This document shows positions 17,234-27,373 of a stretch of DNA of 64,000 nt, piece by piece. How positions within the stretch are numbered: the first letter of the stretch is position 1; each line of letters opens with the position of its first letter. The notes beneath the pieces are model-generated. The model was not told where the DNA came from. It did no database searches and saw only the letters and a list, made by a program, of their open reading frames with translations. This DNA comes from Pseudomonas sp. H9. Its GTDB lineage: Bacteria; Pseudomonadota; Gammaproteobacteria; Pseudomonadales; Pseudomonadaceae. The position numbers were made by a program, and so were the translations under genes. Location of the stretch: assembly GCF_004353925.1 (NCBI RefSeq), contig NZ_SMOK01000007.1, positions 186,001 through 250,000 of the forward strand, written 5' to 3'.

Positions 17234-18124
17234 ATGGCGCAACAATGGAATCTGGAGCAACTGAGACTGTTTGTCGGCGTGGCCGAGCAGCGCTCGTTTT
17301 CAGCGGTGGCCCGTGCGCAACGTAAGGCGCAGTCGGCGGTGAGCAATGCCATTGCCCTGCTTGAGGCTGACTTGGGCGTGACTTTGTTTGAGCGCAGCAG
17401 CGGTCGCCAGCCGCGTCTGACTGAAGCCGGAGCGGCCTTGCTGGAAGAAGCGCGTGAACTGTTGCGTCAATGCGAGCGCCTCGACGGTCGGGCGTTGGCG
17501 CTCATGCGTGGGCAAGAGGCGCAATTGCGTGTGGCCCAGGACGAAGCCATGCCGTATCAACCTGTCATCGATAGCCTTGATGAGCTGGCCCGGCAGTTCC
17601 CCCTGCTTGAAGTGCAACTGGCCAGCGGTGCCCAGGGCGATGTGGCGCGTCGGCTGGTTGAGCGCCGCGCGGACCTGGGCTTGCTGTTCCGTCACGAGAA
17701 CATGCCGCACGCGTTGGAGCGGCGTGCCTTGGGCAAGGTCGAGATGGTAACGGTGTGTGCGGTCAATCACCCCTTGGCGCAGGTCGGGCGTGTCAATCGT
17801 CAACAGCTCGCGCGCCATCGCCAGCTACTGATCGCGCCGCGAGAAAGCGGCTACTCCGGTGGCGACCCCATCAGCCCGCAAGTTTGGCGGGCCGATAGCT
17901 TCTATGCCATGGCGGAATTGTTGATGCGTGGCCTGGGTTGGGCCTGGTTGCCTCGGCATGTGGTGCAGTACCCGACGTATCAGGCACAGATGGTCGAGCT
18001 GAGCAGTGAGTGGACGCCGCCTGCGCTAGTGGTGGAGCTGGTCTGGCGGCGTGATGAACCCCTCGGGCCTGCGGCGCAGTGCCTGGCCGAACGCTTCGCA
18101 GTGCACTTGCGCGCCATTGGCTAG
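17234..18124 (+). CDS. LysR-family transcriptional regulator
   Basis: This 296-residue regulator has an N-terminal winged helix-turn-helix (residues 1-60, with LFVGVAEQRSFSAVARAQRKAQSAVS) and a periplasmic-binding-like effector domain. I chose the ATG at 17234 because GGAG lies nine bases upstream and the protein then begins MAQQWNLEQLRLF, as usual for the family; an ATG five codons earlier has no site. It is divergent from the SMR efflux gene and 14 bases before waaA, with which it may be co-transcribed. Effector and regulon are unknown. Confidence 0.85.
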   Translation: MAQQWNLEQLRLFVGVAEQRSFSAVARAQRKAQSAVSNAIALLEADLGVTLFERSSGRQPRLTEAGAALLEEARELLRQCERLDGRALALMRGQEAQLRVAQDEAMPYQPVIDSLDELARQFPLLEVQLASGAQGDVARRLVERRADLGLLFRHENMPHALERRALGKVEMVTVCAVNHPLAQVGRVNRQQLARHRQLLIAPRESGYSGGDPISPQVWRADSFYAMAELLMRGLGWAWLPRHVVQYPTYQAQMVELSSEWTPPALVVELVWRRDEPLGPAAQCLAERFAVHLRAIG

Positions 18125-18138
18125 TACACTTCGGCGCC

Positions 18139-19407
18139 ATGAACAGAACTCTCTATACCTTGCTGTTTCACCTGGGCCTGCCACTGGTTGCGCTGCGCCT
18201 GTTTCTGCGCTCGCGCAAGGCACCTGCGTACGGTCAGCGGATCGGCGAACGCTTTGCCATGAACCTGCCCGCGATGCGCAAAGGCGGGATCTGGGTGCAT
18301 GCCGTGTCGGTGGGTGAAAGCATTGCGGCGGCGCCGATGATTCGTGCCTTGTTGCAGGCTTATCCACAACTGCCGATCACCATCACCTGCATGACCCCGA
18401 CCGGTTCGGAGCGGGTGCGGGCGATGTTTGCCGATGAGCCGCGCATTCAGCATTGCTACCTGCCCTACGACTTGCCGTGGGCAGCAGGGCGCTTTCTCGA
18501 TCACATCCAGCCAAAGCTGGCGGTGATCATGGAAACCGAGCTGTGGCCTAATCATATTCACCAATGTGCCAAGCGCGGCATTCCAGTGGCCTTGGCCAAT
18601 GCGCGGTTGTCTGAACGTTCGGCCCGTGGTTATGCGCGCTTCGCCGGGCTGACCCGACCCATGCTGGCGCAGATGAGCCTGATAGCGGTACAGACCGAGG
18701 CCGAGGCCACGCGTTTTCGCCAGTTGGGCGCGCGACCGGAGTGTGTTGAGGTAACCGGCTCGATCAAGTTCGACTTGCGCATCGACGAACAGTTGCTGCC
18801 GCGTGCCCGAGCGCTGCGTGAGCAGTGGCAGGCCAGCCAGCGTCCGGTATGGATTGCCGCCAGCACCCACGAAGGCGAGGACGAAGTAATTCTCGACGCG
18901 CATCGCCAGTTGCTTGCGCATCATGCCGATGCCTTGCTGATTCTGGTACCGCGTCATCCTGAGCGTTTCAACGCGGTGGCTGCCTTGTGTTCGGCGCAGT
19001 TCCCGACCATTCGCCGCTCCAGTGCCGAGCTGGTGAAGCCAGAGACGGCGGTGCTACTCGGCGACACCATGGGCGAGCTGCTGTTTCTCTACGCACTGGC
19101 CGACATCGCCTTTGTCGGCGGCAGCCTGGTGCCCAATGGTGGGCACAACGTGCTGGAGCCGGCGGCGCTGTCGTTGCCGGTATTGAGTGGCCCGCACTTG
19201 TTCAACTTTTTGGAAATTGCCGCGATGTTGCGCGAAGCTGGGGCGTTGCAGGAAGTGGATGATGCCCAAGGGTTGGCCGCTGCCGTGCGGCGACTGATCG
19301 AATTGCCGCGTGACGCGCAACGCATGGGCGCTGCGGGGCTGGCGATCATGCAAGCCAACCAGGGCGCTTTGCAGCGCTTACTGGCCGGCCTTGGGCGGTT
19401 GCTTTGA
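18139..19407 (+). CDS. waaA: 3-deoxy-D-manno-octulosonic acid (Kdo) transferase WaaA
   Basis: This 422-residue GT30 enzyme adds Kdo residues from CMP-Kdo to lipid IVA, the first step of core assembly, at the inner membrane. It has an N-terminal membrane-anchoring helix (TLYTLLFHLGLPLVALRLF), the donor-independent motif HAVSVGE in the first domain, METELWPN in the middle, and the C-terminal FVGGSLVPNGGHNVLEPAA. The ATG at 18139 gives the standard start; an upstream frame extension lies within lysR. It is convergent with the delta-60 repeat genes. Confidence 0.95.
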   Translation: MNRTLYTLLFHLGLPLVALRLFLRSRKAPAYGQRIGERFAMNLPAMRKGGIWVHAVSVGESIAAAPMIRALLQAYPQLPITITCMTPTGSERVRAMFADEPRIQHCYLPYDLPWAAGRFLDHIQPKLAVIMETELWPNHIHQCAKRGIPVALANARLSERSARGYARFAGLTRPMLAQMSLIAVQTEAEATRFRQLGARPECVEVTGSIKFDLRIDEQLLPRARALREQWQASQRPVWIAASTHEGEDEVILDAHRQLLAHHADALLILVPRHPERFNAVAALCSAQFPTIRRSSAELVKPETAVLLGDTMGELLFLYALADIAFVGGSLVPNGGHNVLEPAALSLPVLSGPHLFNFLEIAAMLREAGALQEVDDAQGLAAAVRRLIELPRDAQRMGAAGLAIMQANQGALQRLLAGLGRLL

Positions 19408-19420
19408 TCCATTGTTCACG

Positions 19421-20656
19421 TCAGGAAGCGTTCGGCTTGTAACAGGCTACGATGCCCTCGTAGTTGTTGCTGGCATCGCGGGCGGTACCGCAGATCAACA
19501 GGTTGTTTTGCGCGTCCAGGTACATGCCCATGCCCGTTGAGCGCTCCGGTCCCAGCCCCCAGCCGCCGGATGTGAAGTCGTTATCCAGTGTGCCATCGGC
19601 CCGGTAGGCCGCTGCGTAAAAGCGTGGATCGCTGCCGTCCTGAAAGGTCGTCTGGCCGACGATGTAAACATGATCATCACGGCGTGTCGTGACATGCCTG
19701 GCGTCAGCTTGCCTGCCTGCGGGATTCAACAGCACCGGCTTGCCTTTGTTGAAGCCTTCGTCTATCGCGCCTGCTGTGTTCAGTCGGGTCAGCAGGGCGC
19801 CATTTTTATTCTCCGTCGTGTGGGCGAATCCAGCGATGCTCAGTGAAATATTCGGCCGGCTGGAGAGTCCGGTGAGCCGGACAAAATTGGCATCGGTGCG
19901 TGAGATCGGTTTCGAACCCTCTTTGCCGAAATCGGTGTCCAGCGCTCCGGAAAGGTGAAAGCGCGCTACATAGCCAGACGCACCTACATAACCCACGACG
20001 AGAATGTGCTCGCCGAGCACCATGGCACTTTGCAGTTCAATGACCCGTTTGTCATTAAGTCGCGGGAGTAGATAGCCGCCGTCCCCGAAGTCGCTGTTGA
20101 GTGCGCCGCTTTCATCCAGCTTGAGCAGGTACCCGGTTTCCGCAGAGGCGATCAGGTAGCCCTCGTCAGGCAGGCGAAATGCGTTGAGGTTGTTCGCGCC
20201 GGTACTTTTCGCGCGTTTTGACTTGGACTTGGCTGCGGCCAACGCTTCCTGGTTTGTTCCTGACTGATCCTTGAACACCGCAAAACCTTTTTCACCGAAG
20301 TCGGTGTCAGCAGCACCTGTGCTGTCAAATCGGGCAGCGGCAGGGTACATCTCGGCCTCTACCAGAGTGCCGACCAGAAAAATCTTTCCGTCGTCTTGCA
20401 CAAAGGCTTTCGGATTTAAAAACAGCGAACCCTCAGCTTTTGGAAACTCATGTTCGATGAAGCCCTTGCCGTTGAATGTGAGGTCGATTGCTCCACTGCT
20501 GGTCAAACGACCGATATTGAAATCGCCTCTTTCATGGTCTGATTCGCCGAACACCAGAATCTTGTTGTCTTTGGTTGGGCAAAGTGTGCCGATGCTGGTG
20601 CTGAAGGCGGTTTTGGTCAGCCAGATCGGGCTGAGTGCATTGTTGAGTGTGCCCAT
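19421..20656 (-). CDS. Delta-60 repeat beta-propeller protein, copy B
   Basis: This 411-residue protein has about six repeats of the delta-60 type (pattern like ARFDSTGAADTDFGEKGF), expected to fold as a beta-propeller. It has no signal peptide, membrane helix or catalytic motif. It is a tandem paralogue of the next gene, in phase over its full length: both begin near TKTxFS and end IVACYKxNAS, and both are 411 codons with a fixed 1428-base offset. A middle segment (residues about 140-165, rich in Lys, Ser and Ala) differs from copy A. Location downstream of tolC could mean export by a type I route, but that is a guess. Function unknown. Confidence 0.8.
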   Translation of the reverse strand: MGTLNNALSPIWLTKTAFSTSIGTLCPTKDNKILVFGESDHERGDFNIGRLTSSGAIDLTFNGKGFIEHEFPKAEGSLFLNPKAFVQDDGKIFLVGTLVEAEMYPAAARFDSTGAADTDFGEKGFAVFKDQSGTNQEALAAAKSKSKRAKSTGANNLNAFRLPDEGYLIASAETGYLLKLDESGALNSDFGDGGYLLPRLNDKRVIELQSAMVLGEHILVVGYVGASGYVARFHLSGALDTDFGKEGSKPISRTDANFVRLTGLSSRPNISLSIAGFAHTTENKNGALLTRLNTAGAIDEGFNKGKPVLLNPAGRQADARHVTTRRDDHVYIVGQTTFQDGSDPRFYAAAYRADGTLDNDFTSGGWGLGPERSTGMGMYLDAQNNLLICGTARDASNNYEGIVACYKPNAS

Positions 20657-20815
20657 ACTGATAGCGTCCCGTGCAAGTGAAGTGAGGATTGCCGGGTTCA
20701 GCCTACGGGCCAGTCAGAGAGGGCGAAACTGGTAGAAATGTCAGTTGTAAGTGCGGGGGGTAGGGTGTAACGGGGCATCGTGCGATGCCCCTGTATCAGG
20801 ACGTGCTGGTCTCAG
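20657..20815. repeat. Duplicated intergenic segment, copy B (matches 22085-22240)
   Basis: This spacer upstream of delta-60 copy B is nearly identical to the spacer upstream of copy A at an offset of 1428 bases. It contains the hairpin GGGGCATCG TG CGATGCCCC (about 20772-20791), which may end transcription from the preceding leftward gene, then the region expected to hold the promoter. The spacer is better conserved than the flanking coding sequence. Confidence 0.85.
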
Positions 20816-20848
20816 TTTTCATGCCGGGCGTCGACGTTGGCCTTCAGG
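20816..20848 (-). pseudogene. Fossil of the tolC 3' end left by tandem duplication
   Basis: Read leftward, this stretch encodes AAG GCC AAC GTC GAC GCC CGG CAT GAA AAC TGA, KANVDARHEN plus stop. The true tolC gene ends KANFDARPPEN plus stop. The match covers the stop codon and sits directly after the stop of delta-60 copy A, so the duplicated unit began inside tolC. It has no start and is not a gene. Confidence 0.8.
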
Positions 20849-22084
20849 TCAGGATGCGTTTAGCTTGTAACAGGCCACAATGCCCTGGCGCTTATTGCCG
20901 GCATCGAGGACGCTACCACAGATCAACATGTTGCCCTGCGTGTCCACGTACATACTCACGGCCAGTGAGTGCTCAGGCCCCAGTCCCCAGCCGTCGGGTG
21001 TAAAGCGGTTATCGAGGGTACCATCGGGTCGGAAGGCCGCAGCGTAAAAGCGCGCATCACTCAAGTCTTGACGATTGGTCTGACCAACGATGTAAAAGGT
21101 TTCATTTTTGTCACTTTGCGGTGAAGCGACTTGCCTGCAATCTGCTAGCCTGCCATCAGGGCGAAGCACCAAGGGCGTTCCGTTGTTGAAACGCTTGTCC
21201 ATATTGCCTTCGACGGTCACCCGGGTGAGCAGAGCAGCAACGTCAGTGCCGATGGAGGTTTCTCCAGCAAGGTTCAGCAAGGTTGTGTCAGTGCTGGACA
21301 GCGCATATAGGCCGACTTTCCTATCATCGGCGAGCGAGATGATTCGTGCACCCTCGTTGCCGAAGCTTGTGTCTGGTGCGCCTGTCAGGGTAAAGCACGC
21401 GACGGCGCCGCTGGTTCCCGCAGAACCCGCCACAAAAATGCGTTCGCCGAGCACGATGGCAGTTGGCGTAACAATGTCGTCACCGTTCGCCAGCTTGGGG
21501 CGCAGGTAGCCTTTATCGCCGAACCCGGTGTAGATCGAGCCATCATCCTTGATGCGAAGCAGGTAACCTTTTTCCGTAGAAACAATCAGGTAACCGCCGA
21601 GGGCAAGACTTGATGCGCTGAGGGCTTTGACGCTGCTGCCCTGTCTGGGAATGGAGCGGAGTTCGGCGCTGCTCAGCGTGTCTGTTGCGTTTGTCCAGCG
21701 CAGGCTCTTGAACTCAACAAAGCCTTTATCGCCGAAGCTTTCGTCTGCTGCGCCGTTGCTCAGGAACCGTGCCGCGACGGGATAGAGGTCGAAGATCGTA
21801 CCCGTAGCCCCGACCATGAAAATCTTTCCATCACTTTGCTGGTGGGCGCTGATCGGAAAAAACATCGGGTTCCCGTTGTAGGCAAACGAGTGCTCGATGT
21901 AGCCCGTGCCGTTAAAGGTTGGGTCTAGCGTTCCATCACTGTTCAAGCGGGCGAGGGTGAAGGTGTTGGAGTTGGGGTTGGGTTCACTGAATACCAGGAT
22001 TTTGTTGCCTTCGGCGGGGCAAAGCGTGCCATTGATCTCGCTGAATTCAGTTTTGGTGATCCAGGCTGGGTTGAGTGTGCTCAT
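20849..22084 (-). CDS. Delta-60 repeat beta-propeller protein, copy A
   Basis: This 411-residue protein has six visible delta-60 repeats, for example LNSDGTLDPTFNGTGYI, LSNGAADESFGDKGFV and RPDGTLDNRFTPDGWGL. Such repeats form beta-propeller blades and usually serve binding or surface roles. No signal peptide, transmembrane segment or known catalytic motif is seen. It lies 156 bases downstream of tolC on the same strand, with a hairpin in between, and is the tandem paralogue of copy B. The start ATG has no strong ribosome binding site. Specific function unknown. Confidence 0.8.
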   Translation of the reverse strand: MSTLNPAWITKTEFSEINGTLCPAEGNKILVFSEPNPNSNTFTLARLNSDGTLDPTFNGTGYIEHSFAYNGNPMFFPISAHQQSDGKIFMVGATGTIFDLYPVAARFLSNGAADESFGDKGFVEFKSLRWTNATDTLSSAELRSIPRQGSSVKALSASSLALGGYLIVSTEKGYLLRIKDDGSIYTGFGDKGYLRPKLANGDDIVTPTAIVLGERIFVAGSAGTSGAVACFTLTGAPDTSFGNEGARIISLADDRKVGLYALSSTDTTLLNLAGETSIGTDVAALLTRVTVEGNMDKRFNNGTPLVLRPDGRLADCRQVASPQSDKNETFYIVGQTNRQDLSDARFYAAAFRPDGTLDNRFTPDGWGLGPEHSLAVSMYVDTQGNMLICGSVLDAGNKRQGIVACYKLNAS

Positions 22085-22240
22085 GCTGATAGCGTCCCGT
22101 GCAAGTGAAGTGAGGATTGCCGGGTTCAGCCTACGGGCTAGCCAGAGAGGGCGAAACTGATAGAAATGTCAGTTGTAAGCGCGGGGGATAGGGTGTAGCG
22201 GGGCATCGTGCGATGCCCCTGTATCAGGCGGTGGCCAGGA
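22085..22240. repeat. Duplicated intergenic segment, copy A, with hairpin after tolC
   Basis: This segment lies between the tolC stop and delta-60 copy A. It is nearly identical to 20657-20815. It contains a 9-bp hairpin GGGGCATCG TG CGATGCCCC (about 22200-22219) just after tolC and a short inverted repeat AACTGA N8 TCAGTT (22155-22174) that could be an operator. Confidence 0.8.
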
Positions 22241-23683
22241 TCAGTTTTCCGGGGGGCGGGCGTCAAAATTGGCCTTTGCCAAGGCTGCCAGATCCGGCGG
22301 CAGGAAGTCTTTGTCTGGGTTGTAGTCGGGCTTCAGGTAACGGCTCAGATCTGTCAGATCCTGTGGGCTCAAAGTGCCCGCCGCTTGCTTGAGGCGCAGG
22401 TTATCGAGGATGTAGTCGTAGCGCGTGTTGTTGTAGTCACGCACCGAGGTGTACAGCTGACGCTGGGCGTCGAGCACATCGACGATGTTACGGGTACCGA
22501 CCTGATAACCGATTTCGGTGGCTTCCAATGCACTCTGGTTGGAGATGATCGACTGCTTGCGTGCCTGTACCTGTTCGACGTCGGTGTTGACCGCACGGTG
22601 CAGGTTGCGGGTGTTTTCCACCACCTGGCGACGCAGGCTTTCACGTTGCTGTTCGCTCTGGCTGAGGCGCTGGTAAGCCTCGCGTACTTGCGAGCTGATC
22701 AGGCCACCACTGTAGATCGGGATGTTCAGTTGCAGGCCAATGGAGGTCTGCTCAACGTCACCGCTGTAGTTCTGGCCGGTGAGGTTAGGGTTGGTGAACC
22801 CGAGGTTGTCGTTGTCACCTTTCTGGTACTGCGCAACGGCATCCAGAGTCGGCGCGTGCCCGGCCTTGCGCTGACGCAGGGTCTCTTCGGCAGCCGTGAC
22901 GGCATAGTTGGTCGCCTGCAGGTTGAGGTTCTGTTTGCCCGCAGTTTCGACCCAGATCTTGGCATCGTTAGGCACCGGTACCTGCACGGGCAGGGTATGG
23001 CGGATGCCCTGGATCGAGTTGTAGTAGTTGTTGGTCAGGGTGATCAACGCTTCGAATGCGTCATCGACTTGGCGTTGTGCCACGATCCGGTTGGCGCGGG
23101 CGGTGTCGTAACTGGCCTGGGATTGCAGCACGTCGGTCTTGTCAGAAAGGCCGACGTCGAAGCGCTCGTTGGACTGGTCCAGTTGCCGCTTGAACGCCGC
23201 CTCTTCAGCCTTGGTCGAAGCCAGGTTGTCCTGGGCACGCAACACCGCGAAATAGTTTTCGGCGGTTTGCAGAATCAGATTCTGTTCAGTGGCCGACAGC
23301 TCCAGTGCCGATTGCTCGTTGACCGCTTCGGCAGCTTGCAGCTGGAACCAGCGATCGGCACGGAACACCGGCTGAGCCAAGGTCGCGGACCAGGAATTGC
23401 CACTGCGGTTGGAGGTGACCGACGGGCTGTCGATCTTGGTCCGGGTGTTCTGCATTTCGGCGCCGGCCGACAGATTAGGCAGCAAGCCCGCACGCGCCTG
23501 GGGCACCACTTCTTTCTGGGCGCCGTAGTTGGCGCGGGCCGCTGCCAGGTCAGCGTTATTGTCCACAGCTTCCTGATACACGCTGACCAGGTCGTTTTTC
23601 GCTGACAAGGGCACGTCTGCTGCCCAGGCCATTCCGTTGGTAGCACAAGACACGGCGAGGGCCAGTGAAAGTTTGCGCAGCAT
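22241..23683 (-). CDS. tolC: TolC family outer-membrane efflux/secretion channel
   Basis: This 480-residue precursor has a signal peptide (MLRKLSLALAVSCATNGMAWA, cleavage near residue 21). The mature protein has two internally repeated halves rich in long coiled-coil helices, as in TolC; each half shows the pattern of Ala/Gln/Asn-rich helices and an outer-membrane strand (for example TRNIVDVLDAQRQLYTSVRDYN). TolC channels span the outer membrane and dock with RND, MFS or ABC type I exporters. The ATG at 23683 has AAGGA upstream; an ATG six codons earlier lacks it. It is divergent from thiC. No inner-membrane partner is encoded nearby. Confidence 0.92.
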   Translation of the reverse strand: MLRKLSLALAVSCATNGMAWAADVPLSAKNDLVSVYQEAVDNNADLAAARANYGAQKEVVPQARAGLLPNLSAGAEMQNTRTKIDSPSVTSNRSGNSWSATLAQPVFRADRWFQLQAAEAVNEQSALELSATEQNLILQTAENYFAVLRAQDNLASTKAEEAAFKRQLDQSNERFDVGLSDKTDVLQSQASYDTARANRIVAQRQVDDAFEALITLTNNYYNSIQGIRHTLPVQVPVPNDAKIWVETAGKQNLNLQATNYAVTAAEETLRQRKAGHAPTLDAVAQYQKGDNDNLGFTNPNLTGQNYSGDVEQTSIGLQLNIPIYSGGLISSQVREAYQRLSQSEQQRESLRRQVVENTRNLHRAVNTDVEQVQARKQSIISNQSALEATEIGYQVGTRNIVDVLDAQRQLYTSVRDYNNTRYDYILDNLRLKQAAGTLSPQDLTDLSRYLKPDYNPDKDFLPPDLAALAKANFDARPPEN

Positions 23684-23807
23684 AGGGCGATCCTTGAACA
23701 AATGAGTCTTTCTGAAGCGGTGAGTGTAGATGCGCAGACACTTTGCAACAATCTGCCATTTGCGCCATTTATCGTGCCTGTGTTTGTAGTGTTGGCTTTG
23801 CAGGCAA

Positions 23808-23825
23808 GTCCAGTCTAGACTGGAC
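23808..23825. promoter_or_regulatory. 18-bp perfect palindrome, candidate operator
   Basis: GTCCAGTCTAGACTGGAC is its own reverse complement over all 18 bases. It ends five bases before the TPP aptamer and overlaps a possible -10 (TAGACT, 23816-23821). It could be bound by a dimeric repressor acting on thiC, tolC or both. No known consensus was matched. Confidence 0.55.
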
Positions 23826-23830
23826 GCGTT

Positions 23831-25978
<2,148 letters not shown>

Positions 25979-25983
25979 CCAGA

Positions 25984-26036
25984 TCGCGGGGCAAGCCCGC
26001 TCCTACAGCCCTTGTGGGAGCGGGCTTGCCCCGCGA
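25984..26036. repeat. REP element pair (inverted)
   Basis: Two REP cores are in opposite orientation with a five-base gap, lying immediately after thiC. They may protect the thiC transcript or reduce read-through into the permease gene. Confidence 0.9.
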
Positions 26037-26080
26037 TACATAACCAAAACAACAACTCTCTCCCTGTCGAGACCCCCTTT

Positions 26081-27373
26081 GTGAGCACACCCAGCCAGTT
26101 CTCCCCCGATCACCCGGTTACTAACCAGCAGCGCGTCCTCAGCGGCCGTGACCTCTGCTCCTTATGGTTCTCCCTCGGCATCGGCCTGATGGTCCTGCAG
26201 ACCGGCGCCTTGCTCGGTCCGGGACTGGGGCTGGCTAATGCGGTGCTGGCGATCATCCTCGGTACCACCGTCGGTGTGCTATTGCTGGCAGCAGTAGGCG
26301 TTATTGGTAGTGATACCGGCCTTTCGTCGATGGCAGCCCTGCGTCGCAGCCTGGGTCGCGATGGCGCTCGACTGCCCGCTTTACTTAACTTGCTGCAGCT
26401 GATTGGCTGGGGCTCGTTCGAAATTATCGTCATGCGTGATGCCGCCAGCCTGCTGGGCGCCCGCGCCTTCGGTGAAGGCAGCGCGCTGACCAATCCGTTG
26501 TTGTGGACCCTGATTTTCGGCGCCCTGGCGACTCTGCTGGCCGTCAGCGGGCCGCTGACCTTTGTGCGTAAAATCTTGCGCAAATGGGGTATCTGGCTGT
26601 TGCTCGGTGCCTGCCTGTGGCTGACCTGGAACCTGTTCGCCAAGGCCGACCTGGCTGCGTTGTGGGCGCGGGCCGGTGACGGTTCGATGTCCTTGGCAGT
26701 GGGTATCGACATCGCGATTGCCATGCCGTTGTCGTGGTTGCCTCTGATTGCAGATTACTCACGATTCGCCCGTCATGGCAGCCGCGTATTTATCGGCACG
26801 GCGCTGGGCTATCTGCTGGGTAACGTCTGGATGATGAGCCTGGGCGTGGCCTACACTCTGGCCTTTGCCCCGGCGGGCGAGGTCAATACCTTGCTGTTGG
26901 CACTGGCTGGCGCAGGCATTGGGATTCCGTTGCTGCTGATCCTGCTCGATGAGTCGGAGAAGGCGTTTGCCGACATCCATTCAGCCGCAGTTTCCACTGG
27001 CCTGTTGATTCGCTTGAAGGTCGAGCATCTGGCGCTGGCGCTTGGTGTGCTGTGCACCTTGATCGCGTGCTTCGCGCCGCTGGCGCAGTACCAGAACTTC
27101 TTGCTGCTGATCGGTTCGGTGTTCGCGCCACTGTTCGGCGTGGTGCTGGTGGATCACTTCATCGTCCGTCGCCGTCGCAATGATGCCAGCCCGATTCACA
27201 GCCTGCACTGGCGGGCGCTGGTAGCCTGGGCTTGCGGCGTCGCGACCTACCATGTGCTGGCACACTACGCCGCCGATGTTGGCTCGACCCTGCCCGCATT
27301 GCTGCTGGCAGGGTGTGTGTACTGGGCGGCAGCGCCGTCGGTTATCCGCGGCCCGGAAACAACTGCGGCTTGA
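26081..27373 (+). CDS. cytX: NCS1-family permease, putative hydroxymethylpyrimidine transporter CytX
   Basis: This polytopic membrane protein of about 430 residues has roughly 12 hydrophobic helices and belongs to the nucleobase:cation symporter-1 family (CodB/CytX branch). Location directly after thiC supports uptake of HMP, the pyrimidine part of thiamine. I chose the GTG at 26081 (STPSQFSPDHP); the open frame runs back to an ATG at 26012, but that ATG lies inside the REP element and is unlikely. The ribosome binding site is weak. The 3' end overlaps the convergent lipoprotein gene by 32 bases. Confidence 0.82.
   Translation: MSTPSQFSPDHPVTNQQRVLSGRDLCSLWFSLGIGLMVLQTGALLGPGLGLANAVLAIILGTTVGVLLLAAVGVIGSDTGLSSMAALRRSLGRDGARLPALLNLLQLIGWGSFEIIVMRDAASLLGARAFGEGSALTNPLLWTLIFGALATLLAVSGPLTFVRKILRKWGIWLLLGACLWLTWNLFAKADLAALWARAGDGSMSLAVGIDIAIAMPLSWLPLIADYSRFARHGSRVFIGTALGYLLGNVWMMSLGVAYTLAFAPAGEVNTLLLALAGAGIGIPLLLILLDESEKAFADIHSAAVSTGLLIRLKVEHLALALGVLCTLIACFAPLAQYQNFLLLIGSVFAPLFGVVLVDHFIVRRRRNDASPIHSLHWRALVAWACGVATYHVLAHYAADVGSTLPALLLAGCVYWAAAPSVIRGPETTAA

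Noticed and set aside
19421..23683. Complete type I secretion or efflux system around tolC
   Set aside because: No ABC, RND or membrane-fusion gene is present nearby; only the outer-membrane channel and two propeller genes are seen.
26012..26080. ATG at 26012 as the cytX start
   Set aside because: The ATG lies inside the REP element and would make its first residues from repeat sequence; the GTG at 26081 is closer to the family start.
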